A stretch of DNA of 64,000 nt, taken from NCBI RefSeq assembly GCF_003086795.1, contig NZ_CP026003.1, positions 348,455 through 412,454 of the forward strand, given 5' to 3'. Source of the stretch: Stenotrophomonas sp. SAU14A_NAIMI4_5. Lineage in GTDB: Bacteria; Pseudomonadota; Gammaproteobacteria; Xanthomonadales; Xanthomonadaceae. This document shows positions 17,532-26,400 of the stretch, in pieces (position 1 is the first letter of the stretch; every line of letters starts with the position of its first letter). The translations under genes were made by a program, and so were the position numbers. The notes under the pieces were generated by a model. It made no database searches, was not told where the DNA came from, and saw nothing but the letters and a program-made list of their open reading frames with translations.

Positions 17532-18602
17532 TCAGGCTGGATCTACGGGCAGGCGGTGCAGCGTCTCGGGGCGGAGCTGGGTGTAGCGCTTCAACTCATT
17601 CCAGGACTCATGCAGAGTGACCGACGCCACCTCGGGAATGTCGTAGCCCTGTTCAAACAGCCTCGATGTGGCTTCGTGCCGCAGATCGTGGAAGCACAGA
17701 TCCGCGATGGCCAAGCGGATGCAGGCCCGCGTGAACGCGGTGCTGATGGACTTCGTGTTGTAGGGGAAGATCCTGTCCTCGCCCGCTATCCGCGGCTGCC
17801 GCTGCACGATGGTCCAAGCGTCGCCCAGAAGCGGAAAGCGCTTGTGGTTGCCGGCCTTCTTCCGGGGGTGCTTGGCGTCACGGAGCAGGGCGGTCCGCGT
17901 GGCCAGGTCGACGTCCGACCACAGCAACCGCGTTATCTCGCCCTCGCGCTTCGCTGACTGGATGGCGAAATCGATGATGTCCACCATTGGGATCTGCGAA
18001 CGCCACGCCGCCTGCCCGAAGTGGTCCCGCAGCTGCTGCAGCTCCACCTCTGTCGGCCGTCGATCGCGCCGCTTGGACTTCCCCACCAAGCCCAGCAGCC
18101 GCAACGCCGGCCGGGCTTCTGCGACAGGGTCTGCGACCAGCTTCACGCCTTTCATCGGCGCGGCCAGTTTGAGCAGCTCGGACAGGTAGCCCAGCTCTAC
18201 GTTCATGGTCGCGGGCGCGCAAGCGGGGATAATGACCCCCTTTCCCGTCATGTGGTTCCCGCTGATACGTCGCCGGGCGTGCTCGATGACGTCGCCGGCA
18301 GTGAGCTGCCTGGCCACGATGTGCCCGAGGCTCTCCTGCAGGCGCGTCATGTTGCCGGTCTGTGTCTTGGACACCGCTTTCACGCTGGCCAGCGCTTCGG
18401 TGCGCCAGGTGATCAGCTCGGCGATGGTTGTGCCATCGCCGGCAGCGCCGCCCCGGGCTTCAAGGTCGGCCATCTCGCGCTCCACGCGGTCAGCCCAGGT
18501 CTTGGCAGCGGTCTTCGTGGGGAACGTGCGGGTTTGGTCTTTATGGCCTTTGCGGCGCACCATAGCGCGCCATCGGCCGTTGCGGTTCTGCAGTGTCGCC
18601 AT
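17532..18602 (-). CDS. int: Tyrosine-recombinase integrase of the prophage
   Basis: This 356-residue integrase has an N-terminal arm-binding domain (about 1-55), a SAM-like core-binding domain (about 58-155) and a catalytic domain. Catalytic residues visible are Arg219 (AKREGEI), His305 and Arg308 (HDLRH), His331 (TLHESW) and nucleophile Tyr340 (KRYTQ). The start MATLQNRNGRW was chosen over an in-frame position 14 codons upstream. The gene lies 124 bp from dusA, reading away from it, as in other dusA-targeting prophages and islands. An inverted repeat overlaps its promoter side. Confidence 0.93.
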   Translation of the reverse strand: MATLQNRNGRWRAMVRRKGHKDQTRTFPTKTAAKTWADRVEREMADLEARGGAAGDGTTIAELITWRTEALASVKAVSKTQTGNMTRLQESLGHIVARQLTAGDVIEHARRRISGNHMTGKGVIIPACAPATMNVELGYLSELLKLAAPMKGVKLVADPVAEARPALRLLGLVGKSKRRDRRPTEVELQQLRDHFGQAAWRSQIPMVDIIDFAIQSAKREGEITRLLWSDVDLATRTALLRDAKHPRKKAGNHKRFPLLGDAWTIVQRQPRIAGEDRIFPYNTKSISTAFTRACIRLAIADLCFHDLRHEATSRLFEQGYDIPEVASVTLHESWNELKRYTQLRPETLHRLPVDPA

Positions 18603-18726
18603 CGTTGTGCCATTCCCTGTTGTGCCAAGGCGTGCCTGGCACACAGATGGTACAGACGAACGGGAAAACGCGGGAAATATCGGGAATATTTGGGCGCTTT
18701 AGGGTGCCAGCAATGAAGATAAGCCT
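18603..18726. promoter_or_regulatory. Integrase upstream region with repeats; new 5' flank of dusA
   Basis: TGTGCCA occurs at 18606 and 18621, and its inverse TGGCACA at 18637. The last two form a 7-bp inverted repeat with a 9-bp spacer just upstream of int, an operator-like layout. Further right, GGGAAA/GGGAATATT-type repeats between about 18660 and 18692 look like integrase arm-type sites. This DNA also has to carry the promoter that now drives dusA. All assignments are by pattern only. Confidence 0.45.
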
Positions 18727-19722
18727 ATGAAATCCTTGAATTTGAATGATATCAGCCTGTCCGTTGCCCCCATGATGGATTGGACGGACCGCCACTGCCG
18801 CGTGTTCCACCGCGTGCTGGCGCCGGGTGCCCGGCTGTACACCGAGATGGTGCACGCCAACGCCGTCATCCACGGTGACCGCGAGCGCCTGCTCGGCTTC
18901 GACGGCAGCGAACAGCCGCTGGCCCTGCAGCTGGGCGGCAGCGATCCGGCCCTGCTGGCGCAGGCCGCGCGCATCGCCGCCGACTGGGGCTACGACGAGG
19001 TCAACCTCAACTGCGGCTGCCCGTCCGACCGCGTGCAGGCCGGGCGTTTCGGTGCCTGCCTGATGCGCGAACCGGCGCTGGTGGCCGAGTGCGTGGCGGC
19101 GATGGTCGCGGCGGTGGACATCCCGGTGACGGTGAAGTGCCGCCTGGGCGTGGACGAGGACAACGAGTACGACGTGTTCGCCAGCTTCGTCGACCGCCAG
19201 GTCGCCGCCGGTGCCGCCATGGTCGTGGTCCACGCGCGCAACGCCTGGCTGAAAGGCCTGTCGCCGAAGGAGAACCGCGAGGTTCCGCCGCTGAAGTACG
19301 ACTGGGCCTACCGCCTCAAGCAGGAACGCCCGGCGCTGCCGGTGGTCATCAACGGTGGCCTGGCCACGGTGGAGGCCGTGCAGGCCCAGGCCGCGCATGT
19401 CGATGGCGTCATGCTCGGCCGCGCCGCGTACCACGACCCCTACCTGCTGCATCAGCTGGAGGCGCTGCACACCGGCGCCGCGCTGCGCCCGCGTGGCGAA
19501 CTGCTGCGCGCGATGCGCCCCTACATCGAGGCCCGCCTGGGCGAGGGCCTGGCCCTGAAGCACATCACCCGCCACCTGCTGGGCCTGTTCCACGGCCAGC
19601 CGGGCGGCCGCGCGTTCCGCCAGGTGCTGAGCGAGGGCGCCCACCGCCCTGGCGCCGACTGGGCGCTGATCGAGCAGGCGCTGGCGGTCACCGAGCGCGA
19701 CGCCGATCGCGCCGCAGCGTGA
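18727..19722 (+). CDS. dusA: tRNA-dihydrouridine synthase A
   Basis: This 331-residue FMN enzyme reduces uridine to dihydrouridine in the tRNA D-loop. Visible features are SVAPMMDWTDRHCR at residues 12-25, NCGCPSD with the catalytic cysteine, and the VKCRLGVD and NGGLAT phosphate-binding segments of the TIM barrel. The first ~13 codons are AT-rich and unlike the rest of the gene, as expected if the prophage supplied a substitute 5' end on integration. The reading frame is intact, so the enzyme should still be made, from a phage-borne promoter. Confidence 0.96.
   Translation: MKSLNLNDISLSVAPMMDWTDRHCRVFHRVLAPGARLYTEMVHANAVIHGDRERLLGFDGSEQPLALQLGGSDPALLAQAARIAADWGYDEVNLNCGCPSDRVQAGRFGACLMREPALVAECVAAMVAAVDIPVTVKCRLGVDEDNEYDVFASFVDRQVAAGAAMVVVHARNAWLKGLSPKENREVPPLKYDWAYRLKQERPALPVVINGGLATVEAVQAQAAHVDGVMLGRAAYHDPYLLHQLEALHTGAALRPRGELLRAMRPYIEARLGEGLALKHITRHLLGLFHGQPGGRAFRQVLSEGAHRPGADWALIEQALAVTERDADRAAA
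18766..18800 (+). other. Inferred prophage attachment site in the 5' end of dusA
   Basis: The conserved DNA coding for APMMDWTDRHCR is the known target of dusA-specific integrases. The integrase lies immediately upstream, and the base composition changes at this point from AT-rich to host-like. The second copy would be beyond the left edge, so the exact core cannot be delimited. Confidence 0.6.
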
Positions 19723-19935
19723 TTTCAGTCACATTCCTGACTTGACAAGGCCCGCGGATTCGTCCCGAATGTTCACTTAGATGAACGACGCCGGAGAGCA
19801 CCCGGAAAAGTTCAGATCGGATTCACCGCGCCAAACCAATCATTTGCAAAGGAAATGTAAAGGCCGGGTCCCGTATCCGGCGCTCCGGATTTACGACTTT
19901 TGAACGAATCGCCGTGCTCGGCTAGGATCGCATCG

Positions 19936-20319
19936 ATGTCTTCCGCTCCCTTCCACCGCCGCATTGCCCTGGCCACCTGCGTGGCCCTGGCGGCTGCCCC
20001 CCTTTCTGCAGCGATGGCCCAGCAGCCAGCGCGCGGTGGTGGCGGCGAGCCGCGTGCGGCCATGCGCGCGGAAATGATGGATCGTGGTGGCCGTGGCGAC
20101 GACCGTTCGCTGTCCGATGCCGTGCGCCGGGTGCAGCGCTCCACCGGTGGTCACATCCTGGGTGCCGAGCGCGTGCCGTTCGATGGCCGGGACATCAACC
20201 GGGTCAAGTACATGGATGACCGGGGCCGGGTCCGCTACATGGACGACCCCGCCCCGGCACGTTCACAGCCGCGCACGCCGCGGTCGGATATGTCATCACT
20301 ACGCGGCGATAACCCCTGA
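19936..20319 (+). CDS. Secreted PepSY-like small protein upstream of phoPQ
   Basis: This 127-residue protein has a signal peptide (MSSAPFHRRIALATC to about ...AAMAQQ, roughly residues 1-30), a Gly/Arg-rich linker, and a C-terminal part SLSDAVRRVQRSTGGHILGAE followed by VKYMDDRGRVRYMDD. This strand-turn-strand pattern resembles the PepSY domain. PepSY-like proteins often precede response-regulator/kinase pairs in Xanthomonadaceae. The ATG is preferred over an upstream in-frame TTG because it gives a clean signal peptide. A role in sensing for PhoPQ is only suggested by position. Confidence 0.65.
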   Translation: MSSAPFHRRIALATCVALAAAPLSAAMAQQPARGGGGEPRAAMRAEMMDRGGRGDDRSLSDAVRRVQRSTGGHILGAERVPFDGRDINRVKYMDDRGRVRYMDDPAPARSQPRTPRSDMSSLRGDNP

Positions 20320-20390
20320 ACAGGGATAGTTGCCGTAATACACCGTACCCACAGGCCTCCGGGCCACACCCAGGACACTAGGGAGAGTTC

Positions 20391-21074
20391 ATGCGTATCC
20401 TTCTGGTCGAAGACGAAGCCCCGCTGCGTGAGACCCTGGCAGCCCGGCTCAAGCGCGAAGGTTTTGCCGTCGATGCTGCACAGGACGGCGAGGAAGGCCT
20501 CTATATGGGCCGCGAAGTACCGTTCGACGTCGGCATCATCGACCTGGGCCTGCCCAAGATGTCGGGCATGGAGCTGATCAAGGCCCTGCGCGACGAGGGC
20601 AAGAAGTTCCCGGTGCTGATCCTGACCGCGCGTTCGAGCTGGCAGGACAAGGTCGAGGGCCTCAAGCAGGGCGCCGACGATTACCTGGTCAAGCCGTTCC
20701 ATGTGGAAGAGCTGCTGGCCCGCGTCAACGCGCTGCTGCGCCGCGCCGCCGGCTGGAGCAAGCCGACCCTGGAATGCGGTCCGGTTGCCCTGGACCTGGC
20801 AGCGCAGACGGTCAGCGTCACCGGCAGCAATGTCGACCTGACCAGTTACGAGTACAAGGTGCTGGAATACCTGATGATGCATGCCGGTGAACTGGTCTCC
20901 AAGGCCGACCTCACCGAGCACATCTACCAGCAGGATTTCGACCGCGACTCGAACGTGCTGGAAGTCTTCATCGGCCGCCTGCGCAAGAAGCTGGACCCGG
21001 ACGGCGAACTGAAGCCGATCGAGACCGTGCGTGGCCGCGGCTACCGTTTCGCGATCCCGCGCAACGAGGGCTGA
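20391..21074 (+). CDS. phoP: Response regulator PhoP
   Basis: This 227-residue OmpR-family regulator has a receiver domain with Asp51 (IIDLGLP) as phosphoacceptor and Lys at LVKPF, and a winged-helix domain (about 127-222) ending VRGRGYRF. The sequence MRILLVEDEAPLRE and YLMMHAGELVSKADL are PhoP-like. It is followed after 22 bp by its kinase. In S. maltophilia PhoPQ is known to control low-magnesium responses and polymyxin tolerance. A GGGAGA ribosome-binding site lies just before the ATG. Confidence 0.9.
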   Translation: MRILLVEDEAPLRETLAARLKREGFAVDAAQDGEEGLYMGREVPFDVGIIDLGLPKMSGMELIKALRDEGKKFPVLILTARSSWQDKVEGLKQGADDYLVKPFHVEELLARVNALLRRAAGWSKPTLECGPVALDLAAQTVSVTGSNVDLTSYEYKVLEYLMMHAGELVSKADLTEHIYQQDFDRDSNVLEVFIGRLRKKLDPDGELKPIETVRGRGYRFAIPRNEG

Positions 21075-21096
21075 GCCTTCCACAAGGCGATAAACG

Positions 21097-22521
21097 ATGT
21101 CCGGCCGTCTGTGGTTCTTCCGACGCTGGCGGCCGCGCTCACTGCAGGCGCGCCAGCTGTTCGCCGCGTCCGTGGGTCTGGTCGCGTTCCTGGCCTTGGC
21201 CGGTTACGCGCTCGATGCCGCCTTCGCCGACACGGCGAAGGCGAACCTGCGTGAGCGCCTGAAGAACTACGCCACAGCCTACGCAGCCGGCATCGACTTC
21301 ACCCGCGACCGCTCGCTGTACATCCGCGAGCAGCCGCCGGATCCGCGCTTCGACGTGCCGGGCAGTGGCCTGTACCTGCAGGTGGTGATGCCGGACGGCA
21401 AGGGCAATTCAATGTCCGCCGAAGGCCCGATGCTGCCCACCGTGGGCGGCGGCCTGCTGGCCCCGCGCCAGGAAGTGTTCGAAGGCCCGCTGCCGATGAT
21501 CCAGATCGACGGCAGCCAGGGCTCGGTGTACCGCTACGGCCTGGGCCTGGTGTGGGATGCCGACGCTGACCCCGCCACCGAATTCCCGTACACCATCTAC
21601 GTGATGGAAGACTCGCGCGCGCTGGGCGCGCAGCTGCGCGTGTTCCGCAGCCGGGTCTGGTTCTACCTGGGCGGCATCGGCCTGATCCTGCTGCTGCTGC
21701 AGACGGTCATCCTGCAGTGGAGCCTGCGCCCGTTGCGCCGGGTCATCACCGAGCTGACCAAGGTGCAGCGCGGCGAAACCGAGCGCATGAGCGAACGCCA
21801 CCCGCGCGAGCTGGAGCCGTTGACCGACAGCATCAACGCCTTCATCGAGAGCGAGCGCGAAAACCTCGAGCGCCAGCGCAACACCCTGGCCGACCTCGCG
21901 CACAGCCTGAAGACGCCGATCGCCGTGCTGCGCACGCAGATGGACAGCGGTGCCGGCGATGGCGCCCTGCGCGAGGAACTGGACGTGCAGCTGCAGCGCA
22001 TGAACAACCTGGTGTCCTACCAGCTGGCACGCGCCGCCTCGTCGGGCCACAAGCTGTTCTCCGCGCCGCTGCCGGTGGAATCCAACGCCGAGGAAATCGT
22101 GCGTGGCCTGGAGAAGGTCTACGCGTCGAAGGGCGTGCTCTGCGAATTCGACATCGACCCGGCCGCGCGTTTCCACGGCGAACCGGGCGACCTGCAGGAG
22201 CTGCTGGGCAACCTGCTGGAGAACGCCTTCAAGTGGGCCAAGCGCCGCGTGCTGCTGACCGCGCAGCCGCTGCCGGCACCGAACGCGCGCCGCGCCGGCC
22301 TGCTGCTGGCGGTGGACGACGATGGCCCGGGCATCGCCCCGGAAGACATCGGCAAGGTGCTGCAGCGTGGCGTGCGCGGCGACGAACGCGTGCAGGGCCA
22401 CGGCATCGGTTTGTCGATCGTGCAGGACCTGATCAAGGATTACCGCGGCGAACTGCTGGTGGCCCGTTCCAGCGAACTGGGCGGCGCGCGCTTCGAAGTG
22501 CGGTTGCCGCCGGGGCCGTAG
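21097..22521 (+). CDS. phoQ: Sensor histidine kinase PhoQ
   Basis: This 474-residue membrane kinase has TM1 at about 22-44, a periplasmic sensor domain, TM2 at about 187-208, a HAMP linker, the H-box LAHSLKTPIAVLR with His269, and an ATPase domain with N-box LLGNLLENAFKWA and G-box DDDGPGI...GHGIGLSI. The H-box form matches PhoQ. It pairs with the phoP gene upstream. The stop codon TAG is formed by the GTAG head of a SMAG repeat, so the repeat fixes the C-terminus (PPGP). Confidence 0.9.
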   Translation: MSGRLWFFRRWRPRSLQARQLFAASVGLVAFLALAGYALDAAFADTAKANLRERLKNYATAYAAGIDFTRDRSLYIREQPPDPRFDVPGSGLYLQVVMPDGKGNSMSAEGPMLPTVGGGLLAPRQEVFEGPLPMIQIDGSQGSVYRYGLGLVWDADADPATEFPYTIYVMEDSRALGAQLRVFRSRVWFYLGGIGLILLLLQTVILQWSLRPLRRVITELTKVQRGETERMSERHPRELEPLTDSINAFIESERENLERQRNTLADLAHSLKTPIAVLRTQMDSGAGDGALREELDVQLQRMNNLVSYQLARAASSGHKLFSAPLPVESNAEEIVRGLEKVYASKGVLCEFDIDPAARFHGEPGDLQELLGNLLENAFKWAKRRVLLTAQPLPAPNARRAGLLLAVDDDGPGIAPEDIGKVLQRGVRGDERVQGHGIGLSIVQDLIKDYRGELLVARSSELGGARFEVRLPPGP

Positions 22522-22615
22522 AGTCGAGCTTGCTCGACTGCCCTTCGATCCGCCGGGCACGGCCCGGCGCTACCGCTCGACGTGCCCCCCAGGTAGCGCC
22601 GGGCCATGCCCGGCG
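22518..22615. repeat. Three SMAG-type GTAG repeats between phoQ and mtfA
   Basis: Copy 1 (22518-22540, +) is GTAG plus an AGTCGAGC/GCTCGACT stem. Copies 2 (22551-22573, -) and 3 (22593-22615, +) share a CGCCGGGC/GCCCGGCG stem and form an inverted pair. They fill nearly the whole gap between two converging genes and may act as a bidirectional terminator or mRNA 3' stabiliser. Confidence 0.85.
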
Positions 22616-22625
22616 TACGGATGAA

Positions 22626-23414
22626 TCAACCGACCATCGCCGGCGGCTCACCATAGAACCGCCGCAGGTGCGCGGCCACCTCTGGCAGCGCCTGCGCCAG
22701 CACATCCGGCGCGGAGAAGTGGTACTCGCTGGCCACCGCGAAGAACTCTTCCGGTGCCTCGGCCGCATACGGGTCGATCAGCGTTTCCTCGCCAGCATCC
22801 ACCTGCGCGCAGAACGCATCGTAGGACTGCTGGAAGGCGGCCGCCCATTCTCGCTGCCACGCACGCGGCAACGGCGGCGTGCCGTCCATCGCGCCATCCA
22901 ATGCATCCAGCTTGTGCACCATCTCGTGCACGGCCACGCAGTAGCCCTCGTGCGGTTCGGCCAGGTCGGCCTGCACGTCGGCCCAGGACAGGATCAACGG
23001 CCCACTGTCCCACGACTCGCCGATCAGTTCGTCATCCCACTCGTGCAGCACGCCGGCCGCATCCATGTGGCTGCGATGCACGCGGAAGGCATCGGGGTAG
23101 ACGATCAGCTGCGACCAGCCTTCCAGCCCGACCTTGCCAAATTCCAGCAGCGGCAGGCAGCACAGCGCGGCCAGCAGCACGCCGTCGGCCACCTGCAGCT
23201 GCAGGTCGCCAATCGGGGTGATGGTCTTCTCATGCAGGAAGCGGGTGGCCAGCACGCGCAGGCGCGCGCGGCGCGCATCGTCCAGGCCCCGCAGCCAGGC
23301 GGCGCGGCCGCAGGCCTCATTCCACACTGCATCTTCGATCGGCCGCGGCGCAGGCCGCAGCCACTGCAGCAACGACTTGATCAGCGGAACATACCCGGCA
23401 GGTAGCTGTGCCAC
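22626..23414 (-). CDS. mtfA: Zinc-dependent peptidase MtfA
   Basis: This 262-residue M90-family metallopeptidase has HEMVHKLD with the HExxH zinc site at residues 163-167, and a downstream EEFFAVASEYHF segment carrying the third ligand. In E. coli MtfA binds the repressor Mlc and affects sugar transport. The start is taken as a GTG, which gives a 34-bp overlap with the upstream secreted-protein gene; a slightly later start is possible. Cytoplasmic, no signal peptide. Confidence 0.9.
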   Translation of the reverse strand: MAQLPAGYVPLIKSLLQWLRPAPRPIEDAVWNEACGRAAWLRGLDDARRARLRVLATRFLHEKTITPIGDLQLQVADGVLLAALCCLPLLEFGKVGLEGWSQLIVYPDAFRVHRSHMDAAGVLHEWDDELIGESWDSGPLILSWADVQADLAEPHEGYCVAVHEMVHKLDALDGAMDGTPPLPRAWQREWAAAFQQSYDAFCAQVDAGEETLIDPYAAEAPEEFFAVASEYHFSAPDVLAQALPEVAAHLRRFYGEPPAMVG

Positions 23415-23674
23415 TTCGGCGCGCGGATGCGCTGCAGCACATCGTCATCGCTGCCGCCGCCACCGCTGCTGGTCGCGCTGCTCGCCGCTGGGCGCACCGG
23501 CGCCGGCTTGGCCGCGGTGGCCGAAGCGGTGGCGGTCGAAGCACGCTGCGAAGCGGCATCCGGGGTGGAGTACACACAGGCCCCACGGCTGTCGTCCAGC
23601 GATGCTGTTGCCGAGGCCGCGAAGGGCATCGCCAGCAGGATCAGGCAATGGGCATAGTGGCGCATTGACGACAT
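23381..23674 (-). CDS. Small secreted hypothetical protein
   Basis: This ~97-residue protein begins MSSMRHYAHCLILLAM and has a signal peptide ending near ASATA. The mature part has one cysteine, a low-complexity Ala/Ser/Thr/Pro stretch and a C-terminal DDDVLQRIRAPKWHSYLPGMFR-type end (shown in part as IRAPKWHSYLPG). The conserved-looking C-terminus suggests a real gene. Function unknown. An ATG three codons later is an alternative start. Its stop overlaps the start region of mtfA, so the two are probably co-transcribed. Confidence 0.6.
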   Translation of the reverse strand: MSSMRHYAHCLILLAMPFAASATASLDDSRGACVYSTPDAASQRASTATASATAAKPAPVRPAASSATSSGGGGSDDDVLQRIRAPKWHSYLPGMFR

Positions 23675-23795
23675 CCAGGTTAAGGGAGGGTGAGTTCCCG
23701 ATTCTAGCCCGAACCCGGCCCTGGATTGGAAGCCCCGCCCCCGGCACCCCGCGGGCGCCGCTGGCGGCTTTCCCGCATAATTCCGTTCTGACCTT

Positions 23796-24773
23796 GTGGA
23801 AGCTGCCGTGGACGATCGCCAATTGCTGGCCAAACTCGCTGCCGGTCGCCTGTCCGGCGACGCCCTGGCCCGTGAGCTGGGCCAGACCCGGGCGGCCATT
23901 TGGAAGCGTATTCAAGGACTTAGAGCTGCCGGTGTGGACATCGAAGGCCGTGCAGGCGAGGGCTACGGACTGAGCCAGCCGCTGGAGCTGCTGGACCCGG
24001 CGGCCATCCGCGCGCACCTGCCCGACGATGCCGTGGCCCTGCTGCATGACCTGCAGGTGGCCTGGACGGTGGATTCCACCAATGCCGAATTGTTGCGGTG
24101 CAGCGCGCCGGAGCGCGGCGTTTGCGTCCTGCTGGCCGAGCGCCAGACCGGCGGCCGTGGCCGTCGTGGCCGCAGCTGGGCCTCGCCGCTGGCCGCCCAC
24201 GTCTACCTGTCGGTACTGCGCCTGTTCTCCGGTGGCCTGGGCCGCCTGGCCGGCCTCAGCCTGGTGGCCGGCGTCGCCGTGGCCGAGGCGCTGGACGACC
24301 TCGGCTACACCCAGGCGCAGCTGAAGTGGCCCAACGACGTGCTGGTGGACGGCCGCAAGCTGGTCGGCCTGCTGGCCGAGGGCGGCGGCGAGTACGCCGG
24401 CCCGGCGCGCGCGGTCATCGGCATCGGCATCAACGTGCACATGCCGCCGGCCTTCGCCGAGCAGATCACCCAGCCCTGGGTGGACCTGGACACCCTGGCC
24501 GGCAGCCATGTCGACCGCAACGTGGTGGTGGCCGCCGTGCTGGCGCGCCTGCTGCCGGCGCTGGACGTGTTCGACCGCGAGGGCCTGGCCCCGTTCCTGC
24601 CGCGCTATGCCGCCTTCGACATGCTGGCCGGCCGCGAGGTGCGCGTGGAGCTGGAAGGCCAGTGGCAGCACGGCACCGCCCTGGGCCTGGCCGATGACGG
24701 CGCCCTGCGCGTACGCATCGATGGCCACGAGCGCCTGCTGCATGCCGGCGAAGTGAGCGTGAGGAAGGCATGA
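23796..24773 (+). CDS. birA: Bifunctional biotin-[acetyl-CoA-carboxylase] ligase/biotin operon repressor
   Basis: This 325-residue protein has an N-terminal helix-turn-helix (about 1-60, LARELGQTRAAIWKRI), then the ligase domain with GGRGRRGRSW (biotinyl-AMP binding), KWPNDVLVDGRKLVG, and a C-terminal SH3-like domain. It attaches biotin to carboxylase and may repress biotin genes. The start is GTG; another GTG 12 bp later is equally possible. The stop overlaps the coaX ATG (ATGA), so the two are coupled, a usual arrangement in this family of bacteria. Confidence 0.93.
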   Translation: MEAAVDDRQLLAKLAAGRLSGDALARELGQTRAAIWKRIQGLRAAGVDIEGRAGEGYGLSQPLELLDPAAIRAHLPDDAVALLHDLQVAWTVDSTNAELLRCSAPERGVCVLLAERQTGGRGRRGRSWASPLAAHVYLSVLRLFSGGLGRLAGLSLVAGVAVAEALDDLGYTQAQLKWPNDVLVDGRKLVGLLAEGGGEYAGPARAVIGIGINVHMPPAFAEQITQPWVDLDTLAGSHVDRNVVVAAVLARLLPALDVFDREGLAPFLPRYAAFDMLAGREVRVELEGQWQHGTALGLADDGALRVRIDGHERLLHAGEVSVRKA

Positions 24774-25501
24774 GCGATTGGTTGTTCGACCTCGGCAATT
24801 CGCGCTTCAAGTTCGCGCCGTTGCAGGGTGACCGTGCCGGTGATGTGCAGGCCTGGGCGCATGGCGCCGAAGGCATGGCCGCGCAGCCGCCGCACAGCCT
24901 GCCCACCGGCGGCACCGCCTTCGTGGCCAGCGTGGCCGCGCCGTCGCTGACCACCGCCATGCTGCAGCAGCTGCAGGCCCGCTTCGGCGATGTGCGCGTG
25001 GTGCGCACCAGTGCCGAATGCGCAGGCGTGCGCATTGCCTATGCCAAGCCGGAAAAATTCGGCGTCGATCGTTTCCTTGCACTGCTGGCCGCGGCTACCG
25101 CGCGGCGCCCGGTGCTGGTGGTAGGCGTGGGTACCGCGCTGACCATCGATCTGCTCGATGCCGACGGCCAGCATCACGGTGGCCGCATTTCCGCCTCGCC
25201 CACCACCATGCGCGAAGCACTGCATGCGCGCGCGGTGCAGCTGCCGGCCAGTGGCGGCGACTACAGCGAATTTGCCAACGACACCGCCGACGCGCTGGCC
25301 TCCGGCTGCGACGGTGCCGCCGTTGCCCTGGTGGAACGCAGTGCGCGCCAGGCGCAGGCGCTGCTGGGCGTGGCCCCCGCGCTGCTGGTACACGGCGGCG
25401 GCGCCCCGGCGTTGATGCCGTTGCTGGACGGCGCCGATTACCACCCGTCGCTGGTGCTGGACGGCCTCGCCCGCTGGGCGGTGCACCAGCCCGCAGGCTA
25501 G
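24770..25501 (+). CDS. coaX: Type III pantothenate kinase
   Basis: This 243-residue enzyme catalyses the first step of coenzyme A synthesis. The N-terminal phosphate loop is DLGNSRFK (residues 7-14). Other family motifs are KPEKFGVDRFLALLAA and VVGVGTALTIDLLD with the acidic residue. Type III enzymes are not inhibited by CoA and need a monovalent cation. It lies between birA and a SPOR-domain gene, with coupled start. Confidence 0.94.
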   Translation: MSDWLFDLGNSRFKFAPLQGDRAGDVQAWAHGAEGMAAQPPHSLPTGGTAFVASVAAPSLTTAMLQQLQARFGDVRVVRTSAECAGVRIAYAKPEKFGVDRFLALLAAATARRPVLVVGVGTALTIDLLDADGQHHGGRISASPTTMREALHARAVQLPASGGDYSEFANDTADALASGCDGAAVALVERSARQAQALLGVAPALLVHGGGAPALMPLLDGADYHPSLVLDGLARWAVHQPAG

Positions 25502-25511
25502 TATCGGCAGC

Positions 25512-26360
25512 ATGCTGACCCGTGCCCTGATCGTCGTCCTGGCCATCCTCAACGTAGGCGTCGCCAGCTGGTGGCTGCTGCGCAGTGAACCCGCGCCGGC
25601 CACGCCGCCCCAGCCCGCCACCGGCGTGGCCGAGCTGCGCTGGCTGCCGGGCGGCACCGATGCCGCTGCCGTGGCGCAGACCGCCGCCACCGCCGCGCCG
25701 ACCGAGGCACTGCAGGAGCGCGAGGCCGCCCCCAGCGCTGCCGTGGCCGCCACCGAGGCCCCCGCACCGGCAACCGCACCGCCCGCCGCCGCCCCGTCTG
25801 CGGAGGCCGCGCCTGCCGTGGCCGCAGCCGCAAAACCGGCCGAGCCCGTTGTGCAGAAGCCCGTAGTCGAGACGCCTGCCGTGGAGAAGCCTGCGGCGCC
25901 GCCGCGCTGCGTCGCCCTCGGGCCGTTCGCCGACCGTGCCGCGGCCGTCGCCGCACAAGGCCGTGCCGGCAAGCTGCTGGCCCCCGCGCGCCTGCGCGAA
26001 CAGCCCGCCGCCAGCGGCAGCACCCGCTACCGCGTGCTGCTGCCGGCCGCTGCCAGCCGCGAAGACGCCCAGGCCATGGTCAAGCGCATCGTCGCTGCCG
26101 GCCTCAGCGACTACTACATCATCAGCCAGGGTGAAGAGAGCAACGCCATCGCCCTGGGCCAGTACCGCAACCGCGAAGGCGCCGAGCGCCGCATCGCCGC
26201 CGTGCAGGCGGCCGGTTTCCAGCCGCGCCTGGTGGCCAGTGGTGACGCTGGCCAGTGGTGGCTGGAAGGGCAGCTGGCCGCCGGCAGCGAACCGGCGCAG
26301 GCGCAGCAGCGCAGCGGTGCCGCGCAGCAGCGGTCGCTGGAATGCACGCGACTGCGCTAG
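25512..26360 (+). CDS. SPOR-domain membrane protein
   Basis: This 282-residue protein has one N-terminal transmembrane segment (about 4-22, ending WWLLR), a long Pro/Ala-rich periplasmic linker (about 25-130), and a C-terminal SPOR-like region (about 135-240) with RCVALGPFADRAAA and a GQYRNREGAERRIAAVQAAGF repeat unit (given in part). SPOR domains bind denuded septal peptidoglycan, so a role in division or cell-wall remodelling is likely. It follows coaX by 10 bp and is the last gene before tRNA-Thr. Confidence 0.8.
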   Translation: MLTRALIVVLAILNVGVASWWLLRSEPAPATPPQPATGVAELRWLPGGTDAAAVAQTAATAAPTEALQEREAAPSAAVAATEAPAPATAPPAAAPSAEAAPAVAAAAKPAEPVVQKPVVETPAVEKPAAPPRCVALGPFADRAAAVAAQGRAGKLLAPARLREQPAASGSTRYRVLLPAAASREDAQAMVKRIVAAGLSDYYIISQGEESNAIALGQYRNREGAERRIAAVQAAGFQPRLVASGDAGQWWLEGQLAAGSEPAQAQQRSGAAQQRSLECTRLR

Positions 26361-26400
26361 AATCGCCCCACCGCGGCGCTGCCGCCGGTGAAGCACCCAT

